A stretch of DNA of 64,000 nucleotides from Mycolicibacterium parafortuitum (GTDB taxonomy: Bacteria; Actinomycetota; Actinomycetes; Mycobacteriales; Mycobacteriaceae). Both the position numbers and the translations under genes were made by a program. Position 1 is the stretch's first letter. Every line of letters begins with the position of its first letter. Shown here in pieces: positions 20,031 through 28,624 of this stretch. The notes below the pieces were generated by a model. The model saw only the letters and a list, made by a program, of their open reading frames with translations. It had not been told where the DNA came from and ran no database searches. The stretch lies in the NCBI RefSeq assembly GCF_002086815.1, contig NZ_MVID01000003.1:186001-250000 (forward strand), written 5' to 3'.

Positions 20031-20972
20031 GTGAGCTCAGTGGATTTCCGCATCTTCGTCGAACCCCAGCAGGGCGCCACCTACGGCGATCAGCTCGCTG
20101 TCGCGAAGACGGCCGAGAGCGCGGGTTACTCGGCGTTCTTCCGATCCGACCACTACGTGGCGATGGCCGGGGACGGTATGCCCGGCCCGACCGATTCCTG
20201 GGTGACGCTGGGCGCGCTGGCCCGGGAGACGACGTCGATCCGGCTGGGCACCATGGTCACCTCCGCGACGTTCCGCTATCCCGGGCCGCTGGCCATCTCG
20301 GTCGCGCAGGTCGACGAGATGAGCGGAGGCCGGGTCGAATTCGGGCTCGGCGCGGGCTGGTTCGAAGCCGAGCACAAGGCCTACGCGATCCCGTTCCCGC
20401 CGCTCGGCGAGCGGTTCGACCGCCTGACCGAACAGCTGGAGATCCTGACCGGGTTGTGGACCACGCCCGCCGGCGAGACCTTCGACTACTCGGGGCGCCA
20501 CTACAGCATCGTGGAGTCCCCCGGCCTTCCGAAGCCGGCGCAGAGCCCGCATCCGCCGATCATCATCGGAGGCGGTGGCGCGAAGCGCACTCCGGCGCTG
20601 GCCGCGCGGTTCGCCGACGAGTTCAACATCCCGTTCGTCCCGTTGGACACCCTGACCGAGCAGTACGCACGGGTGGCGGCAGCGGTGGAGAAGGCGGGCC
20701 GGGCGAAGGACTCGCTGACCTACTCGGCGGCGTTCGTGGTGTGCCTCGGACGTGACGAGGCCGAGATCGCCCGGCGCGCCGCGGCGATCGGGCGCGAGGT
20801 CGACGAACTGCGCTCGAACTCCCCCGCGGTGGGCACCCCGGCCGAGGTCGTCGACAAGCTCGGCCCGTTCCTGGAGGCCGGCGTCCAGCGGATCTACCTG
20901 CAGGTTCTGGACATGTCCGATCTCGACCACGTCGAGTTCTTCGCCGAGCAGGTCGTGCCCCAGCTTCGCTGA
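20031..20972 (+). CDS. LLM-class F420-dependent oxidoreductase
   Basis: A 313-residue luciferase-fold (TIM-barrel) enzyme. Typical segments are FFRSDHYVAM, IRLGTMVTSATFRYP, EMSGGRVEFGLGAGWFEAEH, and PIIIGGGGAKRTPALAARFADEFN. This group in mycobacteria mostly uses coenzyme F420 rather than FMN. GTG start 16 bases after the preceding gene, so likely the last gene of the reductase-zwf operon. Substrate unknown. Confidence 0.88.
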   Translation: MSSVDFRIFVEPQQGATYGDQLAVAKTAESAGYSAFFRSDHYVAMAGDGMPGPTDSWVTLGALARETTSIRLGTMVTSATFRYPGPLAISVAQVDEMSGGRVEFGLGAGWFEAEHKAYAIPFPPLGERFDRLTEQLEILTGLWTTPAGETFDYSGRHYSIVESPGLPKPAQSPHPPIIIGGGGAKRTPALAARFADEFNIPFVPLDTLTEQYARVAAAVEKAGRAKDSLTYSAAFVVCLGRDEAEIARRAAAIGREVDELRSNSPAVGTPAEVVDKLGPFLEAGVQRIYLQVLDMSDLDHVEFFAEQVVPQLR

Positions 20973-21012
20973 GCAGGCAGGCTGCCCGAGGTCACGGCTA
21001 CTATCAGTGCCC

Positions 21013-21468
21013 GTGAACCGACGGGACGACGACGAAGCGCAGGCGCCGCCCGTCGCGTGGCACAACCGGACATCGACTTTGCTCGGCGCCAGCGTGGCCG
21101 GGATCGCCGCGCTCGCGTTGGTGATTTCGCTGATCACCTACTTCGCGCGGCACTTCAGCGACCCTGACCCGGCGCCGCTGCACTACATCCCGCCGTCCTC
21201 GTCGGCCAAGACGACCGCGTCGACCACGAAGTCCGGGTCGTCGACCACCGGGACGATCACCAGCACCAGCCCGCCGATGACCAGCGACATCAATCCGGAT
21301 GACACCACGACCTCGGAAACGACCACGACGCGCAGCACCCGGCCGCCGCGGACCAAGGAGTCCGAGCAGCGCAGTACCGAGGACCAGGACGGGACGCGCA
21401 CCACGACGACGCGGACCACCAGAGCGCCACGGACCAACGTGACACGCACGCTGTACCCCGGAACCTGA
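21013..21468 (+). CDS. Single-pass membrane protein with Thr/Ser-rich ectodomain
   Basis: A 151-residue protein: a short charged cytosolic N-terminus (R-R-D-D-D-E), one membrane helix at about residues 24-46, then an extracytoplasmic tail of about 100 residues made largely of Thr, Ser and Arg with no recognisable domain. Thr-rich tails of this kind in mycobacteria may span the wall or carry O-mannose; that is inference. GTG 21013 is preferred, with another in-frame GTG two codons upstream. It precedes a second protein of the same design. Confidence 0.72.
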   Translation: MNRRDDDEAQAPPVAWHNRTSTLLGASVAGIAALALVISLITYFARHFSDPDPAPLHYIPPSSSAKTTASTTKSGSSTTGTITSTSPPMTSDINPDDTTTSETTTTRSTRPPRTKESEQRSTEDQDGTRTTTTRTTRAPRTNVTRTLYPGT

Positions 21469-21494
21469 GGACCCAGCGCCTACTATCGGGTTCC

Positions 21495-22028
21495 GTGGCC
21501 CGTTACGGCGATTCTGACGACCAGAACTACTACTCCGAGGATGAGCCGACCCAGCTCAGCAACTACGGCGGTGAGTATGGGGACGGGTACGGGGACCAGC
21601 CTCCGCTCGCGACCGAGCCGGTGCCGTGGTACCGCAAGCCCGCCGCACTCGTCGGCCTCGGCGCCGTCGGAGCCGTGCTGATCGCGCTGATCGTGTTCGG
21701 TCTCGCCAAGGCGATCACCGGTGACTCCGATTCCGAGACCACCCCGACCTCGTCCCTGACCCCCGTGACCACGACCTCGGCGCCCGCGGTGGTGCCGCCT
21801 GCGACCGTGACCGAGACCGCGGCGCCGACCGAATCGGCGACCACCACCTCGGAGGAGCCGACGACGACCACGACCACCCCGTCGACGACCACCACCACGA
21901 CAACGACCACGACACCGAGCACGACGGTCAGCACCAGCACCAGCACCAGCACCAGCACGGTCACTCAGACCGAAACGCAGACCGAGACGGTTACCGAGAC
22001 GCCTGCGCCCGCGCCCGAGAACCCCTGA
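21495..22028 (+). CDS. Single-pass membrane protein with poly-Thr ectodomain and WYRKP juxtamembrane motif
   Basis: A 177-residue protein. The cytosolic 50 residues are Tyr/Gly/Asp-rich and end in P-V-P-W-Y-R-K-P, directly before a membrane helix (about 52-72). The outside portion is mostly Thr, with Thr-Ser and Thr-Glu repeats, ending T-P-A-P-A-P-E-N-P. The same W-Y-(R/K)-(R/K)-P signature precedes the membrane helix of both Hsp70-like proteins in this window, suggesting a common partner or assembly. The gene ends exactly where the convergent Hsp70-like gene ends, with no bases between the stops. Confidence 0.78.
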   Translation: MARYGDSDDQNYYSEDEPTQLSNYGGEYGDGYGDQPPLATEPVPWYRKPAALVGLGAVGAVLIALIVFGLAKAITGDSDSETTPTSSLTPVTTTSAPAVVPPATVTETAAPTESATTTSEEPTTTTTTPSTTTTTTTTTTPSTTVSTSTSTSTSTVTQTETQTETVTETPAPAPENP

Positions 22029-23870
22029 TCAGCAGTCGGATTCGGACTCCGGCGCGCACTCCTGAGGTTCGGACGGTGCCGCCGGTGCCGCCGTTTCCGT
22101 GGACGTCGGCGCCGGTTCGGGTTCCTGCGTGGGTTCCAGTGACGGCGCGGGGCTAGAGGTCGGCTCCGGTGACGTAGTCGGTTCCGGTGACGGCGTAGGG
22201 CTGGAGGTCGGTTCCGGTGACGGCTCAGGGCTGGACGTCGGCTCCGGTGACGGCGCAGGCGTCGAGGTGGGCGTCGGCTTCGGGCTCGGGCTGGGCGTTG
22301 GTGTCGGGCTGGGCGTTGGCTTCGGGGTCACCGTCACCGTCGACGGAGCGGGTGGCGGCGGCGGTGCGATCGGCACCGGTATCAGCACCGTCTGCGGTAC
22401 CGGTTGCGGCAGCGCCTGCGGGACAGGTCGCGGAACTGGTTGCGGCGCGGCTTGTTTGAGGACCGGTTGCTGCGGCGCCGGAGCGGCGGGCGGTACCACG
22501 CGCGGTGCGGGCGCGTCCGCGACGACGACCTCGGTGACGGCGGGTGGTGGCTCCACGGCAGGTGCGGTGTCGGCGGGGGCCTGCGCCGGTTTCGTCGCGA
22601 CGGGCGTCGCGATGGTGGAGGTGTCCGCCTCGACCGGTCCGGTGTGCGCGGTCAGCACCAGGCCCGTCGCCGCGACGGCGGCGAAGCAGGCGGCGGCCGC
22701 GAACAACACACCCGGCCGTCGGTACCACGCGAGGGGCTCCAGATCGGGTTCGTCGGACTCGTCGGGCTGAAAATGCACGTCCGGACGCGCGTACTCCGTC
22801 GCGTAGCCGGTCTCGTCGCCGTCCGGTTCGGCCGACCACGCGAGGGGGGTCACGGGAGCGGCGACGGTGGCGTTGGCAGCCGTCGGCGGAGCCCACACAT
22901 CAGCAGTCGGCGGAGCCGAAGCCAGCACGGTCGGCGCATCATGGTCGGCGCTGCGCAGCGCCAGCAGTTCGGCACCGGCCGCGGCTGCCACCTGGGCCCC
23001 GGGCGCGGTGATCACCGGCTGTCGCAGCACCTCCGAAAGACGCTGCGTGACAAGCGGTATGCGGGCTCCACCACCGACGGTGGCCACCGCGGCGAGCTGG
23101 GCGGGTGTGATGCCGTATCGGTCCAGCATGCCCAGCAACGCGTCGGCGACGAGGTTCAGATCGGCGGTGATGAGCCCGTCCAGCTCGGCGCGGGTCACCC
23201 GGACCGTGGTGTGCCCGTAGGCCAGAGAGGTCGCCGTCTCGGACGACAGCCGCTCCTTGGCCACCCGGCACTGTTCGCGCAGACCGGCCAGCGTCGCGAC
23301 GTGTGCCGTCCCGCCGGGCTCGGCCTCGAACTGGGCCAGCACGTGCTGGAGCAGCGCGCGGTCGACGGCATCGCCGGAGAACGCGTCGACGCGGACGGTA
23401 CCGATGGAAGTGAGACCGGCCGACGCATCGGCGAGCGTGATGCCGGTGCCGCCGGCGCCGAAGTCACACAGCGCGATGACGCCGTGCGCCGGCAGTCCGG
23501 GGCTGGCCTGCAGCGCGGTCAGCGCCGCGGCCGCGTCGGAGACGACGGTCAGGTGCGGGACGGCGGCACGGAACGCCGCGACGACGGTGTCGGGCCAGTG
23601 GGCCGGCACCGCGACGGCCGCGACATCCGGTCGGCGCTGCGGCCGCACGGTTTGGGTCAGTTCTTCGACCGCCGCGGCGGTCAGCGTCTCGGGACGGTGG
23701 ATCGATCCGTCGGCGAGCACCATCGGCACCGGGTCTCCGATGCGCTCCACGAAGCCGGTCACCGCGAGCCCGGAGGGCAGCGTCAGCGCCTGCCGCCGGA
23801 CCGTCGCCCGGCCGTCGGTGACCGCGATCAGGGTGGCTGCGCCCAGCGAGAGACCCAGGGAACTGCGCAT
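22029..23870 (-). CDS. Rv0312-like membrane-anchored Hsp70-family protein (degenerate N-terminal loop)
   Basis: A 613-residue protein. Residues about 1-325 form an Hsp70/actin-type ATPase domain: LSLGAAT at the first phosphate loop (DnaK has DLGTTN), CDFGAGGTGITLAD at the second, CRVAKERLS, and the adenosine motif VATVGGGARIPLVTQ. No DnaK-type peptide-binding domain follows. Instead there is an acidic linker, the motif L-A-W-Y-R-R-P, a membrane helix (about 390-410), and a 200-residue Pro/Thr/Ser/Glu-rich outer tail ending in two cysteines. The missing T-T-N suggests weak or absent ATP hydrolysis. It lies upstream of nothing on its strand except iniC, 37 bases away, so it may share the iniBAC transcript. 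Confidence 0.88.
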   Translation of the reverse strand: MRSSLGLSLGAATLIAVTDGRATVRRQALTLPSGLAVTGFVERIGDPVPMVLADGSIHRPETLTAAAVEELTQTVRPQRRPDVAAVAVPAHWPDTVVAAFRAAVPHLTVVSDAAAALTALQASPGLPAHGVIALCDFGAGGTGITLADASAGLTSIGTVRVDAFSGDAVDRALLQHVLAQFEAEPGGTAHVATLAGLREQCRVAKERLSSETATSLAYGHTTVRVTRAELDGLITADLNLVADALLGMLDRYGITPAQLAAVATVGGGARIPLVTQRLSEVLRQPVITAPGAQVAAAAGAELLALRSADHDAPTVLASAPPTADVWAPPTAANATVAAPVTPLAWSAEPDGDETGYATEYARPDVHFQPDESDEPDLEPLAWYRRPGVLFAAAACFAAVAATGLVLTAHTGPVEADTSTIATPVATKPAQAPADTAPAVEPPPAVTEVVVADAPAPRVVPPAAPAPQQPVLKQAAPQPVPRPVPQALPQPVPQTVLIPVPIAPPPPPAPSTVTVTPKPTPSPTPTPSPSPKPTPTSTPAPSPEPTSSPEPSPEPTSSPTPSPEPTTSPEPTSSPAPSLEPTQEPEPAPTSTETAAPAAPSEPQECAPESESDC

Positions 23871-23907
23871 ACCTCTTATTCGTCCGGGGGCGACGAAACG
23901 TTAATCG

Positions 23908-25404
23908 TCAGCGCTGGGCGCGTGCGTACTCCGCGACGATCGCCTCGGCGCTGCGCACCGCGGCCCGGCAGGCCCGCGCGGTGAACGGGTCGTTGAGCGG
24001 GTGATCGGCGCGCCTGCGCCACCGCTGAACTGCGGCGAACGCGGCGCGGGGGCCGTCGGAGTGGTCCCCGGCGGGCAGCCCGAGCCTGCTGGCGACGTCG
24101 GTCCCGGAACCGCCGATGATCCGGCGCAGCGAGGCCATCTCGTCGTCGTTGAGGGTGGTCGGCCGCGACCGCAACTGGCTGAGCAGCCGCAACTCCTCGA
24201 ACGCGTGGGTGTCGGCGAGCAGCGGGTCGATGTCGGCGAGGATGCGCGGTGTCGCGTACACGGGGTGGCGCTGCACGAACTGCCGCAGCGTGAGCAGCGC
24301 GGTGTGCGCCTTGAGCAGGTCGGAGCGTTGCGCGAACTGCTGATCGATCACCTCCCGCAGGGCGACCAGCCCGCTGCGTTCGAGCAGTTCCTCGGCGAGC
24401 GCCACGGAGTCGCCGACGCCGGCGTGCAGGACCGCGATCGAGATCCGCAGCCCGAACATGCCGAACCGGTCCAGCAGCGCGGCGCGCGTCGCGGCGTCGA
24501 CGGGCAGCGTGCTGTCCTCGCGGACGAACCGGTCGACCGACAGCATCGCCTTGGCCAGTTCGGCGGGTTCGACACCGGCGAGCTTCTCCAGCGCGGTGAA
24601 CTCGCTCTGCCGCAGGGTGCGCGCGGTCAGCGCGAGCAGACCGGACACCGGCACGACGGCCTGGCAGATCCCGGTGCGTTCCATCTCGGAGGTGAACCGC
24701 GCCGCGACGTCGGCGGCCGACAGCATCGCGTCGATGCGCCCGGCACCGATCTCGTCGGCGCGCGAGGCCACCCCGATCACGCCGAGCGCGCCCGACGAAC
24801 CCCCGACGAGCTCGCCAATCTGCTTGAGCAGCGCGATATCCGGGGCATTGAGTGTGCGCAGCAGGAACACCACCGCGTCGACCCGGGGCACGCCGTCGTC
24901 GGGCACCAGCAGCCGCAGTGTGCGCGCCGAGACATCGCGCGACAGCGACGAGGTGCCGGGGGTGTCGATGATCGTCGCGTCGATCAGTTCGGCCGCGGGC
25001 CATTCCACGTCGAGGTCGAGCACGTCGTCGGGGTTCAGCAGCGCGAAGTCGAAGGTCAGCCCGCCGGAGCCCGGGTCACGGGTGATCGGCACGTTGGATC
25101 GCCGGCCGCCGCGGTGGTTGGCGGTCACCTTCGGGGTGGGGCCGTGCCGGAACCACGTGACGATGCGGGTGGCCTCGGTCGCGTCGGTCGGGGCGATGGT
25201 GTCGCCGACGAGCGCGTTGACCAGGGTGGATTTTCCGGCTTTCAGTGTGCCCGCCAGCGCGATCCGGATCGGCTGGTTCAGCCGCGCCCCGATCCGCTCG
25301 AGCTCGGCGTGGACGTCGGCGCGGTGCCGGTATGCGGGATCGCTCCGGTAGGCACCGATGGTGCCGGCCAGGATTGCTCGCACGTGGTCGCTGGTACTGA
25401 TCAC
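23908..25404 (-). CDS. iniC: IniC dynamin-like GTPase
   Basis: A 498-residue cytosolic/peripheral-membrane GTPase, partner of IniA in the isoniazid/ethambutol-inducible envelope stress system. P-loop AGTLKAGKST at about residues 51-60, a switch-region TDATEATRIVTWFRHG, and IIDTPGTSS as G3 are visible; RADEIGAGRIDAMLS follows in the GTPase domain. The reading agrees closely with M. tuberculosis IniC along its full length. GTG start 20 bases downstream of iniA. Confidence 0.96.
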   Translation of the reverse strand: MISTSDHVRAILAGTIGAYRSDPAYRHRADVHAELERIGARLNQPIRIALAGTLKAGKSTLVNALVGDTIAPTDATEATRIVTWFRHGPTPKVTANHRGGRRSNVPITRDPGSGGLTFDFALLNPDDVLDLDVEWPAAELIDATIIDTPGTSSLSRDVSARTLRLLVPDDGVPRVDAVVFLLRTLNAPDIALLKQIGELVGGSSGALGVIGVASRADEIGAGRIDAMLSAADVAARFTSEMERTGICQAVVPVSGLLALTARTLRQSEFTALEKLAGVEPAELAKAMLSVDRFVREDSTLPVDAATRAALLDRFGMFGLRISIAVLHAGVGDSVALAEELLERSGLVALREVIDQQFAQRSDLLKAHTALLTLRQFVQRHPVYATPRILADIDPLLADTHAFEELRLLSQLRSRPTTLNDDEMASLRRIIGGSGTDVASRLGLPAGDHSDGPRAAFAAVQRWRRRADHPLNDPFTARACRAAVRSAEAIVAEYARAQR

Positions 25405-25424
25405 CCGAGCTTAATGAGCGGGCA

Positions 25425-27245
25425 TCACCGCACGTCGTCGGCATGCACAGTGTGTTGAATGACCTGCCTCAGGATGGACAGCTGACGGTCGAGTTCCTTG
25501 ACCCTGGTGTTGCGCTCGGCCTCCTCGAGTTTGGCCGCCGCGACGGTGGCCTGCAGCGACTCGTTCAGCGATCGGGTGGCCTGGTTGGCGATCTCGCGGT
25601 AGTGGTCACGCAGCTGACGCTGAATCCCCTTGAGCCGGTCGCGGGATTCCTTGCCGACCGCGAACGCGACATCGTCGACGAACCGGCGCACATTGGTCTT
25701 GGCGTCGTTGCGGACCCGCAGCAGCCGGTTCTCCATGTCCTCCTTGTAGGCCTTGCGGCCCAGCACGAATCCCGCGCCGAGCGACAGCGGGTTGAACATG
25801 CCCAGCCCGGCGAACGAGGTCAGCATGCCGAACATCAGCACCCCGCCGTAGGAGCCGCGCATCCCGGTGACGATCTTGTGGCCGATCTTCAGCGGCTTGG
25901 CCTCCAGGTCGGCCAGCGACCGGAACTGACCCATGTCGGCGCCCATGGCGCGGGCATCGATGGCCGGCATTCGTACCGCGCCCAGCCCGGCTTCGGTGAA
26001 GGTGCGCGCGACATCGGCCGCGAGCGCCTCCGCGCGCTGGTAGGCCCATACGAAGTTGTCGCCGACCGCGGTCGCGACGGCATCCTCGAGTTCGGCGCCG
26101 ATCTCGGCCCAGTGCAACGTCGGGTCACCGGTGTCGATCATCCGCTCGGTGTGAAAGGTGATGTTGCGGAACCTCTCTCGCAGGTCATGGTCGACGTCGG
26201 AGGTCAGGTCGGCGATCCCGTCGTTGAGGACCTGCTGCCACAGCGCGGTCTGCTGCAACGCGTCCTCGGCCTCCTGCTTGCGGCGCTGGAGGTCCGCGGT
26301 CAGCCGGTCCCGGGTCTGCGGATCGGTCAGCGCGGACCGTTCCGACTCCGCGGCGAGGATCAGATGCTCTGCCGCGGCGCGGATCTCGCCGGCGGCCTGC
26401 CGCCGCACCCGGTCGTTGTGCGGGGTCACCACGTCCTCGGAGAGGAACTTCACGATGCGCGGGAAGTTCGATTCCTCGTTGAGCTCCTTGTCGTTGAGCG
26501 CGACGGCGTGGCCGCGCAGCGTCGAGGAGACCGGAACAAGCTCGGTGGTGATCCCGGCGCGCTGTAGGTGCGCGGCGTTGGCGTCGACGACCTCGCGCCA
26601 GTGGGGGTACAGGTCGGTCTTGGTGGCGGCGATGACAGCGACCGGGCAGATCTCCAAAGCCTGTCGGATGAACGTCATCTCGGGTTCGGTGAACTCCTGG
26701 CTGGTGTCGCTGATCATCAGCATCGCGTCGGCGTCGGGCAGCAGGCCCAGCGTCGCCGACAGGTGCGGTTGGCCGTGCCCGCCGACACCCGGGGTGTCGA
26801 TGAACGCCAGCCCGCTCTTGAGCAGCGGGCTGGGCGCGGTGACCTCGACGCGGAGCACCTCGCGCCCGCCGGCCTGCGGGGCGCGGCGCAGATCGTTGCG
26901 CAGATCGGCGGTCGGTATCTCGATGAGCTCCGGTTCGCGTCCGTCGCCGCGGGCCACCACGAGCCGCGCGGACGCCTGCTCGCCGTAGGAGACGACGGTG
27001 GCCAGCACGGTGGACTCGTCGTCACCGACGCGAGCCACGGGTATGTTCAACAAGGAGTTCAGCAGCAGGCTTTTGCCCTGTTTGAGCTGCCCGGCGATCA
27101 CGACGCGGATCTGCGGGTCGTTGACGCGGCGCTGCGCGCGCCCGAGCCGGGCCACCAGGTCGGCGCGACCCTGCGCGTCGGCGATCTTGCTGGTGTGGTC
27201 GATCAGCTCGAGGACGACCTTGTTGGGGTCATTCGGTGGCGTCAT
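25425..27245 (-). CDS. iniA: IniA dynamin-like membrane GTPase
   Basis: A 606-residue bacterial dynamin-like protein that can remodel membranes and contributes to tolerance of cell-wall drugs. The GTPase domain has P-loop AGQLKQGKS (residues 51-59), FIDTPGVGG (G3) and AATKTDLYPHW (G4). Long helical stalks follow, with a hydrophobic paddle at about 450-490 (GGVLMFGMLTSFAGLGMFN) and a C-terminal coiled coil. Order iniB-iniA-iniC is conserved. A perfect 14-bp stem lies in the gap before it. Confidence 0.97.
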   Translation of the reverse strand: MTPPNDPNKVVLELIDHTSKIADAQGRADLVARLGRAQRRVNDPQIRVVIAGQLKQGKSLLLNSLLNIPVARVGDDESTVLATVVSYGEQASARLVVARGDGREPELIEIPTADLRNDLRRAPQAGGREVLRVEVTAPSPLLKSGLAFIDTPGVGGHGQPHLSATLGLLPDADAMLMISDTSQEFTEPEMTFIRQALEICPVAVIAATKTDLYPHWREVVDANAAHLQRAGITTELVPVSSTLRGHAVALNDKELNEESNFPRIVKFLSEDVVTPHNDRVRRQAAGEIRAAAEHLILAAESERSALTDPQTRDRLTADLQRRKQEAEDALQQTALWQQVLNDGIADLTSDVDHDLRERFRNITFHTERMIDTGDPTLHWAEIGAELEDAVATAVGDNFVWAYQRAEALAADVARTFTEAGLGAVRMPAIDARAMGADMGQFRSLADLEAKPLKIGHKIVTGMRGSYGGVLMFGMLTSFAGLGMFNPLSLGAGFVLGRKAYKEDMENRLLRVRNDAKTNVRRFVDDVAFAVGKESRDRLKGIQRQLRDHYREIANQATRSLNESLQATVAAAKLEEAERNTRVKELDRQLSILRQVIQHTVHADDVR

Positions 27246-27290
27246 GGCTCCCTAACTCCCGCGGTGTCAGTTCAAGGTAGGCGCAGCGAA

Positions 27291-27321
27291 CTGGCGGGGA
27301 CCATCGGATGGTCCCCGCCAG
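27291..27321. terminator. Perfect 14-bp stem-loop between iniB-like gene and iniA (no T-tract)
   Basis: CTGGCGGGGACCAT (27291-27304), loop CGG, and ATGGTCCCCGCCAG (27308-27321) pair without mismatch. No T-run follows on either strand. It sits in the 96-bp gap between the iniB-like gene and iniA, so it could be an attenuator, partial terminator or mRNA-stability element setting the iniB:iniA ratio. Confidence 0.6.
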
Positions 27322-27341
27322 CAGCCTGGTTCGTGGGTGGA

Positions 27342-28361
27342 TCAGAACGCGTCGACCAGGGCGGTGTCGTTGTGCGAGGCCACATCGGTGGTCTCGATAC
27401 CGGTGACGTTGCCGGAGAACAGGTCGGTGCTGGTCTCGTTGCCCGAGCCGATGTTGGACTCGAACACCGACGAGTTGTCGGTGACGGTGCTCTCCGTGGA
27501 CGTCGCGATGTCGGTCTCGATCGCCGTGCTGACCGAATTGTCCTCGGTGTTGTCGCTGCCGAAGTCGCCGTCGATCTGGGTGCCGGAGTTCACGTTCGTG
27601 TCGGTGATGACGATCGCACCGCCGTTGCCGCCGGCCCCGCCTGCCGCGTTGCCGCTGCCGATCCCGATCAGGCTCCCGCCGCCGTCGGCGCCGCCGCCGT
27701 TGCCGCCGCTGGTGTCGACGTCGTTGAGCACGGGGGCGTCGTTGTCGGTGATCAGGTCGCCGCCGGCGGTCTTGGAGTTGTCCTCGACCTCGTTGTCCTT
27801 GCCGACGACGACGTTCGAACCGGACCCGGCGAGGATGTCGCCGTTGCTGGTGGTGTTGCCGTCACCGAGCACGGCGCCGTCGCCGCTGACGATGTCACCG
27901 TCGTTGTCGCCGTCGACCACCACACCGCCGTTGGTGGCGGTGTTGGAGGTCTTGTCGCCGAACGTGATGTCACCGAAGCCGAGGTTGAACGCGCCGTTCT
28001 GGGCGTTGGCGCCGGCGTCCTGGACCGGGCTGGCCACCGGCACGTTGTTGCCGCTGAGCAGGTCGGTGGTGGTCTCCGGCGCGAACGTCGGCGCGTACGA
28101 GGTCTGCGGCGAGAACGGCGACGCGAAGTTCGAGGCCAGCTGGTGGTGGTCGGCCACCGCACGCTGCAGGCCCACGATCGGGTCGCCGCCGCCGAGGGCG
28201 TAGCCGGCGGGTGCGGCGGTCGCGGCGACCGAGGCGAGCTGCGCGGCGGTGACGTTGGGCAGACCCGCGTCGCGCAGCGCACCGTCGGGGTCGACGACGA
28301 ACGCGCGGGCCGCGGCGGGGCTGCGGAACAGGTCGAGGATGAAGTCGATGAGAGTGAGCAT
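27342..28361 (-). CDS. iniB: IniB-like protein: IniB N-terminal domain plus Asn/Asp/Gly-rich repeats
   Basis: A 339-residue protein. The first about 70 residues (LIDFILDLFRS, AARAFVVDP, GDPIVGLQRAVADHH) match the start of M. tuberculosis IniB and the whole locus order supports this call. The remaining 260 residues differ from the Gly/Ala-rich M. tuberculosis protein: they are rich in Asn, Asp, Gly, Ser and Thr with alternating hydrophobics, as in NGDI, GDGN and TSTE-type units. This could fold as a beta-solenoid. No signal peptide is apparent. GGGA lies upstream of the ATG. Probable first gene of the iniBAC transcript. Confidence 0.88.
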   Translation of the reverse strand: MLTLIDFILDLFRSPAAARAFVVDPDGALRDAGLPNVTAAQLASVAATAAPAGYALGGGDPIVGLQRAVADHHQLASNFASPFSPQTSYAPTFAPETTTDLLSGNNVPVASPVQDAGANAQNGAFNLGFGDITFGDKTSNTATNGGVVVDGDNDGDIVSGDGAVLGDGNTTSNGDILAGSGSNVVVGKDNEVEDNSKTAGGDLITDNDAPVLNDVDTSGGNGGGADGGGSLIGIGSGNAAGGAGGNGGAIVITDTNVNSGTQIDGDFGSDNTEDNSVSTAIETDIATSTESTVTDNSSVFESNIGSGNETSTDLFSGNVTGIETTDVASHNDTALVDAF

Positions 28362-28473
28362 TGGAGTCCCTTTCTCGGAGCTGCTGCCGGTTCCTCCCGG
28401 CGTCTGGAAACCAATTTATGGACGGTCCGGGGGCTCGGGAACGGGGTTGGATCCCAATCCCCATCCGGGCTCG

Positions 28474-28504
28474 CTAGGGATTCGGGGATCAGTTCATTAG
28501 GGGT
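28474..28504. promoter_or_regulatory. CATTAGGGG element and related G-rich units upstream of the iniB-like gene
   Basis: CATTAGGGG at 28495-28503 is identical to repeats found at 29229 and 29244 upstream of the Rv0340-like and Hsp70-iniR genes. A related CTAGGGATTCGGGG lies just to its left. It is about 130 bases upstream of the iniB-like start codon. The iniR product is the obvious candidate binder, by inference. Confidence 0.5.
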
Positions 28505-28551
28505 ATAGGGGGTGAGCCTGGGGGCGGCTCTCCACCCCGGTTTCAGACACG

Positions 28552-28587
28552 AAAAAACCCGCGCGGATCAGGTGGTCCGCGCGGGTT
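28552..28587 (-). terminator. Intrinsic terminator after the Rv0340-like gene
   Basis: A perfect 12-bp GC-rich stem (28556-28567 with 28576-28587), eight-base loop, and a run of six A at 28552-28557 that gives a U-tract in leftward transcripts. It begins 37 bases past the Rv0340-like stop and ends that transcript before iniB. Confidence 0.9.
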
Positions 28588-28624
28588 TCGGGCGTAGGGG
28601 GCCGTGGTTCGAATAAGTCCGAGT

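Noticed and set aside
22404..23984. 526-codon plus-strand frame opposite the Hsp70-like gene
   Set aside because: The minus frame has nucleotide-binding motifs, a membrane helix and a sensible start; the plus frame is Arg/Gly-rich shadow.
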